The notes under the pieces: model-generated
Told to the model about the DNA's origin: nothing
What the model saw: the letters and a program-made list of their open reading frames with translations, nothing else
The model's database searches: none
Program-made: the position numbers and the translations under genes
Assembly (NCBI RefSeq): GCF_008757455.1
Contig: NZ_VCMV01000006.1
Span: 124,001-188,000 of the forward strand
Length of the DNA stretch: 64,000 bases
Direction of reading: 5' to 3'
Origin: Microvirga brassicacearum
Lineage (GTDB): Bacteria; Pseudomonadota; Alphaproteobacteria; Rhizobiales; Beijerinckiaceae
In this document: positions 1-8,849 of the stretch, one piece after another
How the letters are laid out: each line of letters begins with the position of its first letter
Position numbering within the stretch: position 1 is the first letter of the stretch

Positions 1-1718
1 ATGGTGGCGCCGATCAGATAGCCCTGGTCCTCATCGGGAACGAGCGAGCCGGGCACAGTCTGGAACAGGAAACCTGTGGCGGCGAGAATGCCCACGAAGA
101 TCAGAAGTCCGATGGCGAACCGCCTGGCGAAGAAACCGACGCCGCTTGTGTAACCCGTCGTCAGCCGCTCGAAAAAGCGATTGAACACGCGGAATGGGAG
201 CGCCGGCTCCTGGTGCCCGGGCTTGAGGATCAGCGCACAAAGGGCGGGTGTGAGCGTGAGCGCCACAACGCCCGAAATGATGACCGACATCGCAATGGTG
301 ACGGCGAATTGCTGGTACATGTTGCCCGCAAGCCCACCCATGAATGAGACGGGAATGAAGACGGCGCAGAGCACCAGAACGATGGCGATCACCGGCCCCG
401 TCACCTCGCCCATGGCCTTGATAGCGGCTTCGCGCGGCGAGAGGCGTTCGGTCTGCATAATGCGCTCGACGTTCTCCAGAACCACGATGGCGTCGTCCAC
501 CACGATGCCGATGGCAAGCACCAGTCCGAACAGCGTCAGAAGGTTGATCGAGAAGCCGAGAAGATACATGCCGGCGAAGGTGCCGACGATCGAGATCGGC
601 ACGGCAATGACCGGAATGAGCGTCGCGCGCCAATTCTGCAGGAACAGAAATACCACCAGAATGACGAGAATGATCGCCTCAACGAAGGTGTGAATGACCT
701 CTTCGATCGACACCTTGATGAATTTGGTCGTGTCGTAGGGAATGTCGTAGGTCAGCCCCGCCGGGAAACTGGACTGGAGTTCGTCCAGGCGGCTCTTGAC
801 GGCCTCCATGGTGTTCAGAGCGTTGGCGCCGGCCTGGAGATAGATGGCGATCGGCACCGCAGGAGTGCCGTTGAGCTTGCTGTCGGTCGAGTAGCTGGCC
901 GCCCCGAGCTCGACCCGCGCCACATCGCGGAGCCGGAGTGTCGCCGCATTCTCATCCGAACGGAGAATGACATTGCCGAACGCATCCGCGTCGGGCAAGC
1001 GACCTTGGGTGGTCGCCGAATAGGTGAATGGGGTCGCGGCATCGTTCGGTGTGTCGCCGAAACGGCCAGCGGCAAATTGCGCATTCTGCTCCCGGATCGC
1101 CGCCGCAACGTCGGTTGGGGTGAGTGAGTATTGCGCGAGCTTGTCCGGCCGCAACCAGATCCGCATGGAATAATCGAGCTGCCCGATAATCGTCGCGTCG
1201 CCGACGCCGCGGATGCGCTTCAGTTCGTCGACCACGTTGAGCAGCGCGTAATTGCCCACATAAGTCGTGTCGTAGCGTCCGTCTTTGGCGAACATCGCCA
1301 CCATGCCGAGGATCGAGGTGGAGCGTTGGTCCACCGTCACGCCGAGGCGGGTGACTTCCTGCGGCAGGGTGGGCGTTGCGCGCTGCACGCGATTATTGAC
1401 GTTGATGGTCGCCTGATCCGGGTTGGTCCCGAGCGCGAAGGTGACGGTGAGTTGCATCTCGCCGCTGCTGGAATTCGAGGATTGCATGTAGATCATGCCC
1501 TCGACGCCGTTGATCTGCTGCTCGAGCGGGGCTGCGACCGTCTGGGCGATGGTCTCCGCGCTCGCGCCCGGATAGTTCGCGCTCACGACAACCTGCGGCG
1601 GTGTCAATTCCGGATATTGCGCAATCGGGAGTATGCGCATCGCCACGATGCCCGCGAGCACAATGACGATGGAAATGACGGCTGCGAAAACCGGACGGTC
1701 GACGAAGAAGCGGTTCAT
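1..1718 (-). CDS. acrB: RND multidrug efflux transporter, AcrB/MexB type (3' part cut by the window edge)
   Basis: Inner-membrane proton-driven pump subunit of a tripartite drug efflux system. Reading the minus strand from the ATG at 1718 gives an uninterrupted frame of 572 residues that leaves the window. It begins [20 protein letters not shown], the usual first helix of HAE1 RND pumps. The tandem aspartates of the proton relay in TM4 (VVDDAIVV, residues 408-409) are present, as is the later [12 protein letters not shown] segment of the second porter domain. The start overlaps the stop of the membrane-fusion gene as ATGA (1715-1718), so the two are translationally coupled. Roughly the last 45% of a normal ~1040-residue protein is missing because of the window boundary, not a mutation. 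Confidence 0.96.
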   Translation of the reverse strand, partial: MNRFFVDRPVFAAVISIVIVLAGIVAMRILPIAQYPELTPPQVVVSANYPGASAETIAQTVAAPLEQQINGVEGMIYMQSSNSSSGEMQLTVTFALGTNPDQATINVNNRVQRATPTLPQEVTRLGVTVDQRSTSILGMVAMFAKDGRYDTTYVGNYALLNVVDELKRIRGVGDATIIGQLDYSMRIWLRPDKLAQYSLTPTDVAAAIREQNAQFAAGRFGDTPNDAATPFTYSATTQGRLPDADAFGNVILRSDENAATLRLRDVARVELGAASYSTDSKLNGTPAVPIAIYLQAGANALNTMEAVKSRLDELQSSFPAGLTYDIPYDTTKFIKVSIEEVIHTFVEAIILVILVVFLFLQNWRATLIPVIAVPISIVGTFAGMYLLGFSINLLTLFGLVLAIGIVVDDAIVVLENVERIMQTERLSPREAAIKAMGEVTGPVIAIVLVLCAVFIPVSFMGGLAGNMYQQFAVTIAMSVIISGVVALTLTPALCALILKPGHQEPALPFRVFNRFFERLTTGYTSGVGFFARRFAIGLLIFVGILAATGFLFQTVPGSLVPDEDQGYLIGAT

Positions 1719-2881
1719 GGCCTGATGCCTTGCGCCACGGCGGCGGTGACCTTTACGGGGGCGCCGGGACGAACTTTGACGAGCCCCTCGGTGACGACGC
1801 GGTCACCGGCTCGCAGGCCTTGATCGACCACCCAGCCGGCCTCGACCTCACGTCCCAGCGTGATCGGCCTGAGCTCGGCCTTGCCCTCGCCATTGACGAC
1901 GTAGACGAAAGTCCCCTGCGGACCCTGCGAGACGGCCACAGACGGAACCACGATGGCGTCGTTGAGCGTGATCCCCGTCACGACGGCGCGAACGAACTGC
2001 CCCGGAAGGAGCCGCCGTTCGGGATTGGGAACCACGGCGCGAAGGCGCAACGTCCCGGTTTCCGGATCGAGCCCGCTGGAGAGAAAATCGATGGTGCCGA
2101 GCTTGTCGTAAACCCGTCCATCACCGAACACGATCTTGAGCTTGACGAAATCGGCAGCGCGATCCCATTGCCCCTGGGCCTCCAGAAGGGCGCGCACCCA
2201 TGAGAACTGGCTCTCGGTGACGGCAAAATTGATGAAAGCCGGGTCATCCTGCGTGATGCGGGTCAGCAAGCCGGCATCCCCCGAGGTGCTGATGAGACTG
2301 CCTTCGGGGACCCGCTCGAGACTTGTCGTGCCGCTGATGGGCGCCGTCACTCTGGTATAACTGAGTTGCAGTTCAGCCGCTTTGACTTGGGCTCTCGCGC
2401 CGGCCACGGAGGCGCGCGCGAGTTCCTGCGCCGACAACGCGTCGTCACGAGCCCTCTCGGTGCCAGACCCGGTTGCAAGCAGGCGCGTCGTGCGGTCAGC
2501 GTCGCGGGAGGCTTGGGAAAGCTGTGCTTCCGCTTGCTGCAATTGCGCCTCGGCCTTGGCAAGTTCGGCCTTGTAGACGTCGGGATCGATCTCGAAGAGT
2601 ACCTCGCCCGCCTCGACATCCGCGCCCTCGACAAAGTTGCGCTTCAGCAGGATGCCGCCGACCTGTGCGCGGACCTGCACCTCGCGAGACGCCGCCACGC
2701 GCGCGGCGAATTCGAACGTCAGGGGGACGGGGCCTGCTTTGATTTCGACGACCGAAACCTCGGGCGGTGGCATGGCTTTGGGGCCGCCCTGAGCAACCGC
2801 GCCGTCGGCGATCGAGAGCAGAAGGCATGCCAAAGCCGCCCGGAGGATGCGAGTGCGAGGCAAGAGAAAACGCATTGGCAT
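1715..2881 (-). CDS. acrA: RND efflux periplasmic adaptor (membrane fusion protein), AcrA/MexA type
   Basis: Periplasmic adaptor linking the RND pump to an outer-membrane channel. The 388-residue product has an N-terminal export signal (hydrophobic stretch about residues 12-30, ending near GAVAQ). The HlyD-like lipoyl half-motif follows ([19 protein letters not shown], about residues 68-86), then an alpha-hairpin rich in Ala/Glu/Gln (about 105-165), the second lipoyl half ([13 protein letters not shown]) and a beta-barrel domain. It lies directly upstream of, and overlaps by 4 nt, the acrB-type gene. No TetR-type repressor or outer-membrane factor gene is next to it. A second in-frame ATG lies two codons inside, and the exact start is not decided by a clear ribosome site. 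Confidence 0.94.
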   Translation of the reverse strand: MPMRFLLPRTRILRAALACLLLSIADGAVAQGGPKAMPPPEVSVVEIKAGPVPLTFEFAARVAASREVQVRAQVGGILLKRNFVEGADVEAGEVLFEIDPDVYKAELAKAEAQLQQAEAQLSQASRDADRTTRLLATGSGTERARDDALSAQELARASVAGARAQVKAAELQLSYTRVTAPISGTTSLERVPEGSLISTSGDAGLLTRITQDDPAFINFAVTESQFSWVRALLEAQGQWDRAADFVKLKIVFGDGRVYDKLGTIDFLSSGLDPETGTLRLRAVVPNPERRLLPGQFVRAVVTGITLNDAIVVPSVAVSQGPQGTFVYVVNGEGKAELRPITLGREVEAGWVVDQGLRAGDRVVTEGLVKVRPGAPVKVTAAVAQGIRP

Positions 2882-3180
2882 CTGTCTGGGTCTCCCGTTC
2901 GTGGCGACGTGCCGGTCGCGGCATCAAACGATCATCCGGGCAGCGCCGCAAGCCCGCACAGATCTCGGCTGGGCTTTAAATCCACGAACGGCCTGCTTGC
3001 CTGCGGGCACACTCGAACGCCGCTGGTTAACGGTCCCTGAATCCAGGACCACGCTTCGATCATGATGCCGTTCTCTTCGACGGAGAGTACCTTTGGAACA
3101 TAACGGACGCATTACGATCGAGTGTCATGGGCATTTTCTGCTAGACTGACCTCGGTGACAGCTTCACTCGGAGGGTGCAG
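2882..3180. other. Divergent intergenic region between acrA and the CMD-fold gene
   Basis: 299 bases separate the acrA start (minus strand) from the next plus-strand gene and should hold both promoters. I see no open frame with coding character, no strong hairpin and no convincing operator. The only clear signal is a GGAGG ribosome site at 3170-3174 in front of the plus-strand gene. Confidence 0.5.
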
Positions 3181-3765
3181 ATGTTCTTGCAAACGATCGC
3201 CGACGAGGACGCAACCGACAGGGTCGCGGAGATCTACGCGAGACAGGAGTCGCAAATGGGATTCGTCATGGCGGCCACGAAATGCTTCACCGCACGACCG
3301 GATCTTCTGCCGATCTACACCGATTTCTCCGACAAAATCCGCTCGGGGTTCTCGCTCGGCTTGCGGGAATGGCGGTTGATCACGCTCATTGCGGCAAAGC
3401 ACATCCCATCGACCTATTGCTCGTATGTCTATGGCAAGCAACTGATTGGCGATCTGGGATCAAAAGAGGCAGTCCTCGCCGTACAGCGAGATTTCCGGAG
3501 CGCCGGCTTGTCGGACCGCGATGTCGAGATGCTGGCTTATGCCGAGAAGGTCACCAGAGATGCGTCCCGGATCTCGCCGCTCGACATCGAACGATTGCGA
3601 TCCGTGGGATTCACCGATCGTCAGATCTGCGATATCGCGCTGTGCGCCGCATTTCGGTGCTTTGTCAGCCGGTTTTTCGACGCGGTGGGCGCCGGTCCCG
3701 ACGCGGCCTTCGTCGACGAAGACGCGGAGTTTCGATCAGCAATGACGGTGGGCAAAGGGTCTTGA
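3181..3765 (+). CDS. Carboxymuconolactone decarboxylase / AhpD-like family protein
   Basis: A 194-residue all-helical protein of the CMD/peroxidase-related fold, judged from the pattern FSLGLREWRLITLIAAKHIPS followed by a helix with a single cysteine (STYCSYVYGKQL) and a second half with FTDRQICDIALCAAFRCF. In AhpD-type peroxidases the centre is CxxC with a nearby His. Here the second Cys position is Val and the His is absent, so classical disulfide peroxidase activity is unlikely. The ATG at 3181 is chosen because a perfect GGAGG lies 6 nt upstream. A GTG at 3175 would overlap that site. It is convergent with the RTX gene and ends at a good terminator. Substrate unknown. Confidence 0.8.
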   Translation: MFLQTIADEDATDRVAEIYARQESQMGFVMAATKCFTARPDLLPIYTDFSDKIRSGFSLGLREWRLITLIAAKHIPSTYCSYVYGKQLIGDLGSKEAVLAVQRDFRSAGLSDRDVEMLAYAEKVTRDASRISPLDIERLRSVGFTDRQICDIALCAAFRCFVSRFFDAVGAGPDAAFVDEDAEFRSAMTVGKGS

Positions 3766-3771
3766 TGAGGC

Positions 3772-3811
3772 GCAAGGCCCGACGGACGCCGCCGGGCCTT
3801 GCGGTTTCTTT
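3772..3811 (+). terminator. Rho-independent terminator after the CMD-fold gene
   Basis: A 10-bp perfect stem (3772-3781 GCAAGGCCCG with 3793-3802 CGGGCCTTGC), an 11-nt loop and a following GGTTTCTTT tract, only 6 nt after the stop codon. The T-rich side is on the plus strand, so it terminates the plus-strand gene. The hairpin would also meet transcripts of the convergent RTX gene. Confidence 0.85.
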
Positions 3812-3816
3812 GACTC

Positions 3817-6132
3817 TTAGACGACGAAGAAGTCCTTGTACGTCATCTTGAGCTTCTTGTTCAGGGTTGCAATCTGGATCGCGGCGCCGTTTCCAGAGCC
3901 GTCTGCATCATAATACAGGACGCCCTTCTTGTTGTCGTACACGACATAATCATTGGCATCCTTGGCCTTCGTGCCGATGGTGAAGAAGTCTTTCTTGAGA
4001 GCGGCCGGCTTGGTCTCGGTGCCCTTCTTGCCCAATTTCTTGAAGTATTTGTTGTCGAGCCAAAGCGTGTCGTCCCTCACGTTGTAATCCGTGATTTTGT
4101 CGACGTTGAGCTTCTTCTTGTCCACCTTCGTGTTGAACACGAACGTGTCTTTGCCTGCGCCGCCGCTCAGTACGTCGATGCCCAGGTTTCCATAGAGCTT
4201 GTCCCATCCTGCGCTGCCCGCAATCGTGTTGGCCGATGTGTTGCCCTTGAGCACCAGGCTGCCACTGCCCACGCCGAAGAGATCGTCCACGAAACTGCCG
4301 AGCGAATAGGAGACTTCGGTGACGATGCGGTCGCGACCGGCCCCCGCGGAGGTCTCAACGACCTGGTCGCCCACGTTGTCCACATAGTAGGTGTCGTTGC
4401 CGAGGCCGCCGAGCATGGCGTCGGCGCCAACCGATCCATTCAAGACATCGTCGCCGCCCCCGCCTTCCAGGCGGTCCGCGCCGGTGTTGCCGGTCAAGGT
4501 GTTGGACAAGTCGTTGCCGATAAACGTCAAGGCTGCGCCGCCTGTCGCGACGACATTCTCGACCGCCGGCGCATCATTGAGGTTGAAGTTGGCGCTCGTC
4601 ATGATGGTGTCGTGGCCGCCGCCGGCAGCCTCAATGACCGTATCGCCGCCGTCGAGAAAGTAAGTGTCGTCGCCGGCGCCGCCATCAAGCGTGTCCGACC
4701 CACCGCCGCCCGTGATGACGTCGTTGCCGCCCGCACCCGCCACATGGTTGTTGCCCGCATTTCCATAGAGCGTGTCGTTGAACGACGAGCCCCGCAGGTT
4801 CTCGACCTTGGCATATGTGTCGCCGCGAGCATCGCCGACGGCGCCACCTGCGGCGAGATCGGCGACAACACCGGCCGCCGCTCGCTCGTAGGACACGACG
4901 TCGATGCCGTCGCCACCATCGAAGATGTCCGAGCCGCTTCCGGCGATCAGCTTGTCGTTCCCTGCCCCGCCATTCAGGACGTTGCCGTCGTAGTCGGACC
5001 CGGCATACACGTCATTGCGTGCCGTTCCGTTGACAACCACAGCGGCGGTACGAACATCGACGATCTGGGTCGAGATCTTCCCATTGCCGACCGTCGGATC
5101 GTGCCAGGTGACGGAGACGCGGCCGTCCCACATCTCGGTCACTGACGGCCTGTATTGCTGCCCCGTGCCGTCCCTTGCGGCGCCCTCATTGAGCAGGAGT
5201 GGCTCTGTCATCGTTCCGTCGGGATTCACGACCCTTAGGAAGACATCGCCGTTATCGCCCGCATTGTTTGCGATGTACACGACGGCAACTCGCCCGTCGC
5301 GAAGCGCGGTCGCGCTGACGAAATCCCCGTCGGCCAGCCCGTTGGTGGTGAGTGTCGCAAGGGCGCCGGGGGTTCCGGCCATGTTGTAGAAACGCGCCAT
5401 GACATTGGCGCCGGTGCTGTAGATCACCGCGAAGCCGTTATTCCCGGCTGCTACCACGTCAGAATATTGACCGTTTCCACCAACGTCGGTCGCCGGAGAC
5501 GCAAACCCGTCGACGATCTTGAACTGGGTACCGCCGTTTCCAGTCGCGTAGGTGACGACATAGCGTCCGTCGGCCATGACCATGACGTCGGGGGACTGCA
5601 AGCCGACCCCGGTCGCGATCAGAATGGTGTTGGTTACGTTGCCGTCGAGGTCCTGAACGGCCATCTGGATCGAGTTGCCGTCGTCGTAAACGGTGACGAA
5701 GCCGTTATTCCCCGCGCGAGCGATCGATGGCGCCGACGATCCTTCAAGCGCGAGATTGCTCGCCAGGGTGACGGGCTGTTGCGTGAGCGGGGTTCCGTCG
5801 ACGTCGAAAACACGTGTCTTGATGGCGGAACTGCCGGGCGTGCCCGCGGATTCGTTCCAACTGATGGCGAATTGCCCGCCTGTCCCGACCGCCTTGATTT
5901 CCGCCATGGTCTGCAGAGCCGTGGCGCTGTCGCTGACGACGGCTTGCATGCCGCCGACCTTGGCGCCGGCACCGTCGTAAAGCTGAAAGAAGATTTTGTT
6001 CTCGTTGGCGCTACGCCACCCGACCACGTACCCGCCATTTGGCAAATGCGCGACGACGTCCCGGTCCACGCTGCTCCCGGCGCCTTGGCGCACGACGTCC
6101 TCGGTACCCCAGATTCGAAATGTCATTGGCAT
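3817..6132 (-). CDS. Large RTX (hemolysin-type calcium-binding repeat) protein
   Basis: 771 residues. The first ~370 carry repeated modules of the type GGYVVGWRS / GRYVVTYATG, suggesting a beta-propeller-like domain. From about residue 380 to 660 there are many GGxGxDxLxG nonapeptides (GGAGNDKLI, GGGGSDTLDGGAGDDTY, GGGGDDVLNG, GGLGNDTYYV, GGAGKDTFVF) that form Ca2+-binding beta-rolls. The Lys/Asp-rich C-terminus (KKDFFTIGTKAKDANDYV, then YYDADGSGNG) matches a tail common in rhizobial RTX proteins. Such proteins normally leave by a type I system with an uncleaved C-terminal signal, and no N-terminal signal peptide is seen. AAGGGA lies just upstream of the ATG. No enzymatic domain is recognisable, so function (adhesin, matrix or other) is open. 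Confidence 0.9.
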   Translation of the reverse strand: MPMTFRIWGTEDVVRQGAGSSVDRDVVAHLPNGGYVVGWRSANENKIFFQLYDGAGAKVGGMQAVVSDSATALQTMAEIKAVGTGGQFAISWNESAGTPGSSAIKTRVFDVDGTPLTQQPVTLASNLALEGSSAPSIARAGNNGFVTVYDDGNSIQMAVQDLDGNVTNTILIATGVGLQSPDVMVMADGRYVVTYATGNGGTQFKIVDGFASPATDVGGNGQYSDVVAAGNNGFAVIYSTGANVMARFYNMAGTPGALATLTTNGLADGDFVSATALRDGRVAVVYIANNAGDNGDVFLRVVNPDGTMTEPLLLNEGAARDGTGQQYRPSVTEMWDGRVSVTWHDPTVGNGKISTQIVDVRTAAVVVNGTARNDVYAGSDYDGNVLNGGAGNDKLIAGSGSDIFDGGDGIDVVSYERAAAGVVADLAAGGAVGDARGDTYAKVENLRGSSFNDTLYGNAGNNHVAGAGGNDVITGGGGSDTLDGGAGDDTYFLDGGDTVIEAAGGGHDTIMTSANFNLNDAPAVENVVATGGAALTFIGNDLSNTLTGNTGADRLEGGGGDDVLNGSVGADAMLGGLGNDTYYVDNVGDQVVETSAGAGRDRIVTEVSYSLGSFVDDLFGVGSGSLVLKGNTSANTIAGSAGWDKLYGNLGIDVLSGGAGKDTFVFNTKVDKKKLNVDKITDYNVRDDTLWLDNKYFKKLGKKGTETKPAALKKDFFTIGTKAKDANDYVVYDNKKGVLYYDADGSGNGAAIQIATLNKKLKMTYKDFFVV

Positions 6133-6281
6133 CTATCCCTTAGCGAATGATCGATGCCCTTTTGAATCTCAAGTGACTCCGATAAGCCCCGTATGAACGC
6201 CGAGGTATCCATGAGAGTATATTCTTGGGTGCGGCAGCGCACATAGACGAAAGCGGGACTCACTGCGGCGCGCGCGGCGCT

Positions 6282-7625
6282 CTAGTGTTTGATCTCGCCG
6301 CAAACGGGAAGGCGCAACGTGAATGTGGATCCGCGACCTTCCTCACTGGTGACACCGATGTCGCCTCCATGCAGCCGCGCGATCTCGCGGGCGAATGACA
6401 GGCCGATGCCGGTCCCGGCGATTGCCTCTGCCGTCCGCGCACGGAAAAATTGCTCGAAAACCCTGTCGACCTCATCGGGCGGAATGCCGATGCCCGAATC
6501 GTCGATCGCAACCAGAACCTGGTCGCGCTCCGCCCAGGCACGAATGTGAACCGGCGTGCTGTTTTCAGAGTACTTCAGCGCGTTCGAGAGAATATTCGAG
6601 AGGGCCTGCTCGATCAGGGTCGGGTCGCATGTGACGGTGGGCGGCAGGCCCGACACATCGGTCGTCAGAATCCGTTCCGTTTCCTCTCCCTGATAACGTT
6701 CCCGGAGGGAGCTGATCAAGCGGCCGAGATCAATTTTTCTGGGTTTGAAGTTGATCTCTCCTCGATCGAGCCGTGCCGCATCGAGCGTGCTGTCCATCAG
6801 GCGGGAAAGACTTGAGATAGCTTGCCGAATATAATCCGTGCGTGCGCCAATTTCCGTCGCGTCCATTGACGTTCCGCGCCGTCTGATGCGCTGAGCGCTG
6901 GAGTCGATGATGGCGAGCGGCGTGCGGAACTGGTGAGAAACGATCGACACGAGCGTCCGATACATGCGGCTGAGGTCGCGCTCCTGACGCAAAGTCTCGT
7001 TGGCCGCCGCAATCTCCTGGCGGGAGCGGATGATCAGAATGGCAAGGATGAGGCCGCTGATCATGATGCCGAACATGTAGATCAGAATTTCGATCACTAT
7101 CCATCGATGCTGCGCGCGCAGTTCGGTTTCCAATCCGCGTTTTGCGAGCATACTTCTGTTGGCGGTTTCCCGCACGGCGATTGTCAATGGCTGCATTTTC
7201 TGCAGCATCGCAGCCTCACGAGCGCGGTCGCCGCGGGTGATCATTGCAACCTCCCGGGCAACATCGTCGAAAGCCAATAAGTGACCCTGCAGGCTCGCGA
7301 GCACGCCAACCTGCTCCAGATAGCGTTTAGGTTCGCCTTCGTTGAAAAGCGCCAGGCGACTGGCAAGAATATCATGGCGCAATTCCAGGTGGGCGCTCGT
7401 GGTGGTTTCGTAACCATTGACAAACCGCGTCAGCGCTTCGGTAAAGCGGATGCTTTCAAGCTGAGCCTGCATGATAGTCCAGGCCATGTCCTCGCCCACA
7501 CCCTTGTCGAGGTCGCGCTCGATTTGCACTAGGCCGTGGGTCGCCACGATCAGTGAAATGAAGAGCGCGACGATCGCCGCAGTCGACAGAAAGACCGCCC
7601 CTGAAATTCGGAATCGCGATGTCAC
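6282..7625 (-). CDS. Membrane sensor histidine kinase
   Basis: A 447-residue kinase. TM helix about residues 8-29, a periplasmic helical sensor of about 145 residues, second TM about 176-199, then a short coiled linker. The HisKA box is VSHQFRTPLAIID (phospho-His 231). The HATPase domain shows the N box (LSNILSNALKYS), G1 (DSGIGIP) and G2 (GTGIGLSF). The ATG overlaps the stop of the upstream periplasmic-protein gene as ATGA (7622-7625), so the two products are made together and the periplasmic protein may be its input partner. A response regulator is encoded divergently at 8850. Its HisKA sequence resembles that of the soluble kinase at 11405-12208. Confidence 0.95.
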   Translation of the reverse strand: MTSRFRISGAVFLSTAAIVALFISLIVATHGLVQIERDLDKGVGEDMAWTIMQAQLESIRFTEALTRFVNGYETTTSAHLELRHDILASRLALFNEGEPKRYLEQVGVLASLQGHLLAFDDVAREVAMITRGDRAREAAMLQKMQPLTIAVRETANRSMLAKRGLETELRAQHRWIVIEILIYMFGIMISGLILAILIIRSRQEIAAANETLRQERDLSRMYRTLVSIVSHQFRTPLAIIDSSAQRIRRRGTSMDATEIGARTDYIRQAISSLSRLMDSTLDAARLDRGEINFKPRKIDLGRLISSLRERYQGEETERILTTDVSGLPPTVTCDPTLIEQALSNILSNALKYSENSTPVHIRAWAERDQVLVAIDDSGIGIPPDEVDRVFEQFFRARTAEAIAGTGIGLSFAREIARLHGGDIGVTSEEGRGSTFTLRLPVCGEIKH

Positions 7626-8131
7626 CGGACCGTCAATGCTGTTAATTGCCAGATCCAGCGGGAATCATGTTGCGCGTTGCGCAGCGTCGACTCCTGGTCC
7701 CGCGGATAGACAACCCACAGAGGTCCCTTGTCGCGCGTGACGAGATCTTTGCCATCCATGCGGAAGGCCAGGAGCATGTCGTATCGTGCCATGTCCGTCA
7801 TGGGGATCTCGACCATATAATCGTTGAGAGCCAAGGCCGTGATGATCGAGCCTTGTGCCCCGACAGACGCCATGAGATCGCGCATGAGGACCCCCTCAAA
7901 TACCTTCACGCCGTCGGTCCAGTTGGTCGAGGTTCGCAGCGTTTTGATGCCGACGCTCTCGATCATCTCGCGATCGAACACAGCGCCTTCGCTGCTGTTC
8001 GTGGATTGAATGCTTCCGGTGATCGTCAGGATAACGCTGCCGCTCGGCTTGGGCAGATCGGCGCCTCGGGCAAGGCTGCAAATCGGCCCCAGCACGAACA
8101 GGACAGCGGCCAACATCAGCTTCGTCGGCAT
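7622..8131 (-). CDS. Small periplasmic protein resembling the oxidoreductase molybdopterin-binding domain
   Basis: 169 residues with a Sec signal peptide (MPTKLMLAAVLFVLGPICSLARGA, cleavage after about residue 23). The mature part has the pattern VILTITGSI then FDREMIESVGIKTLRTSTNW and VFEGVLMRDLMASVG, followed by LWVVYPRD near the end. This is the layout of the YedY-type Mo-cofactor domain, but shortened and without an obvious cofactor-ligating Cys, so it is probably a ligand-binding or structural derivative. It overlaps the histidine kinase gene by 4 nt. The inference that it is an accessory sensor for that kinase rests on this coupling. Family assignment is by pattern only. Confidence 0.7.
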   Translation of the reverse strand: MPTKLMLAAVLFVLGPICSLARGADLPKPSGSVILTITGSIQSTNSSEGAVFDREMIESVGIKTLRTSTNWTDGVKVFEGVLMRDLMASVGAQGSIITALALNDYMVEIPMTDMARYDMLLAFRMDGKDLVTRDKGPLWVVYPRDQESTLRNAQHDSRWIWQLTALTVR

Positions 8132-8212
8132 GCGCGTTGTCCTTGCAATTCGGCAGCGGTCATTCGGCTGGCGGCGGAGGCACGCCGATTGCGTGAGCTC
8201 CCGGCGCGGACA

Positions 8213-8431
8213 TCATCCCGTGACACCAGTTCGTTTCGACGCTCTTCGCGCCTCGCGTTGAGCGTCGGCGATGAACTTGTCGAGGTCGTCGGCCAGGTCG
8301 TAGGCTTGATCCATCGACAAGGCGATGGGCGTCACTTTGCCGGTATAGTCTTCAAGCTGAAGCTTCAGGCCGTGCTGGTAGGGGTCCACCGAGTACCTGA
8401 TCAGGCGCCTGGTTCGTGGCAGCAACATCAT
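8213..8431 (-). CDS. Small hypothetical protein (72 aa)
   Basis: A short open frame upstream of, and co-directional with, the periplasmic protein and kinase genes (gap 81 nt). The product, beginning MMLLPRTRRLIRYSV and ending with a basic tail, has a composition like a real soluble protein: balanced charges, an amphipathic helix around ALSMDQAYDLADDLDKFI, and no Arg/Pro/Ser excess of the kind seen in out-of-frame readings. No family recognised and no clear ribosome site. It could be the first gene of a three-gene unit with the periplasmic protein and kinase. Confidence 0.5.
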   Translation of the reverse strand: MMLLPRTRRLIRYSVDPYQHGLKLQLEDYTGKVTPIALSMDQAYDLADDLDKFIADAQREARRASKRTGVTG

Positions 8432-8849
8432 GTGCGGTTATTCTCAAGGTGAAGTCGGTCATGGCTTCGATGCACGGGACCCTGATTAAATGCTGCCGCC
8501 AATCCGCAACCATGCGTTCGTATAGGTTTGGGCGGTTTTCCCGACATCGGTTTTCTCCACCAGGCGCGTTCGCGACGAATGCGTTTGTATAACGTTCCAA
8601 AATACTGATCTGATTGAACTTTTTGCTCTGCCGTCTATCGTTTTTTCCTATGCGTTCACAGGGGGACTTCTCCTAACCGGTAGGCTTTCTTCCGCAGCAC
8701 GCGCACAGGTATTTTGATCGATGTTGGAAGGTGCCTAGAGTATGAAGCTGGGAGAGTGATCGTTTTATTCCCATCCGCCTCCCGTGACCCAGCAATGTCA
8801 CCGAAACGAAACACAATCCCGAAAGACAATCATCATCTGCTGATAGCCA
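8432..8849. other. Intergenic region upstream of the response regulator
   Basis: 418 bases without a credible gene. Base composition is clearly more AT-rich than the flanks (around 8600-8660 and 8715-8840), as expected for a divergent promoter region serving the minus-strand kinase group and the plus-strand response regulator. I found no strong hairpin. The small palindrome ACCGGT near 8677-8684 is too common to interpret. Confidence 0.5.

Noticed and set aside
8352-8600. 82-codon minus-strand frame upstream of the small hypothetical gene
   Set aside because: It overlaps that gene in another frame and has no coding character.
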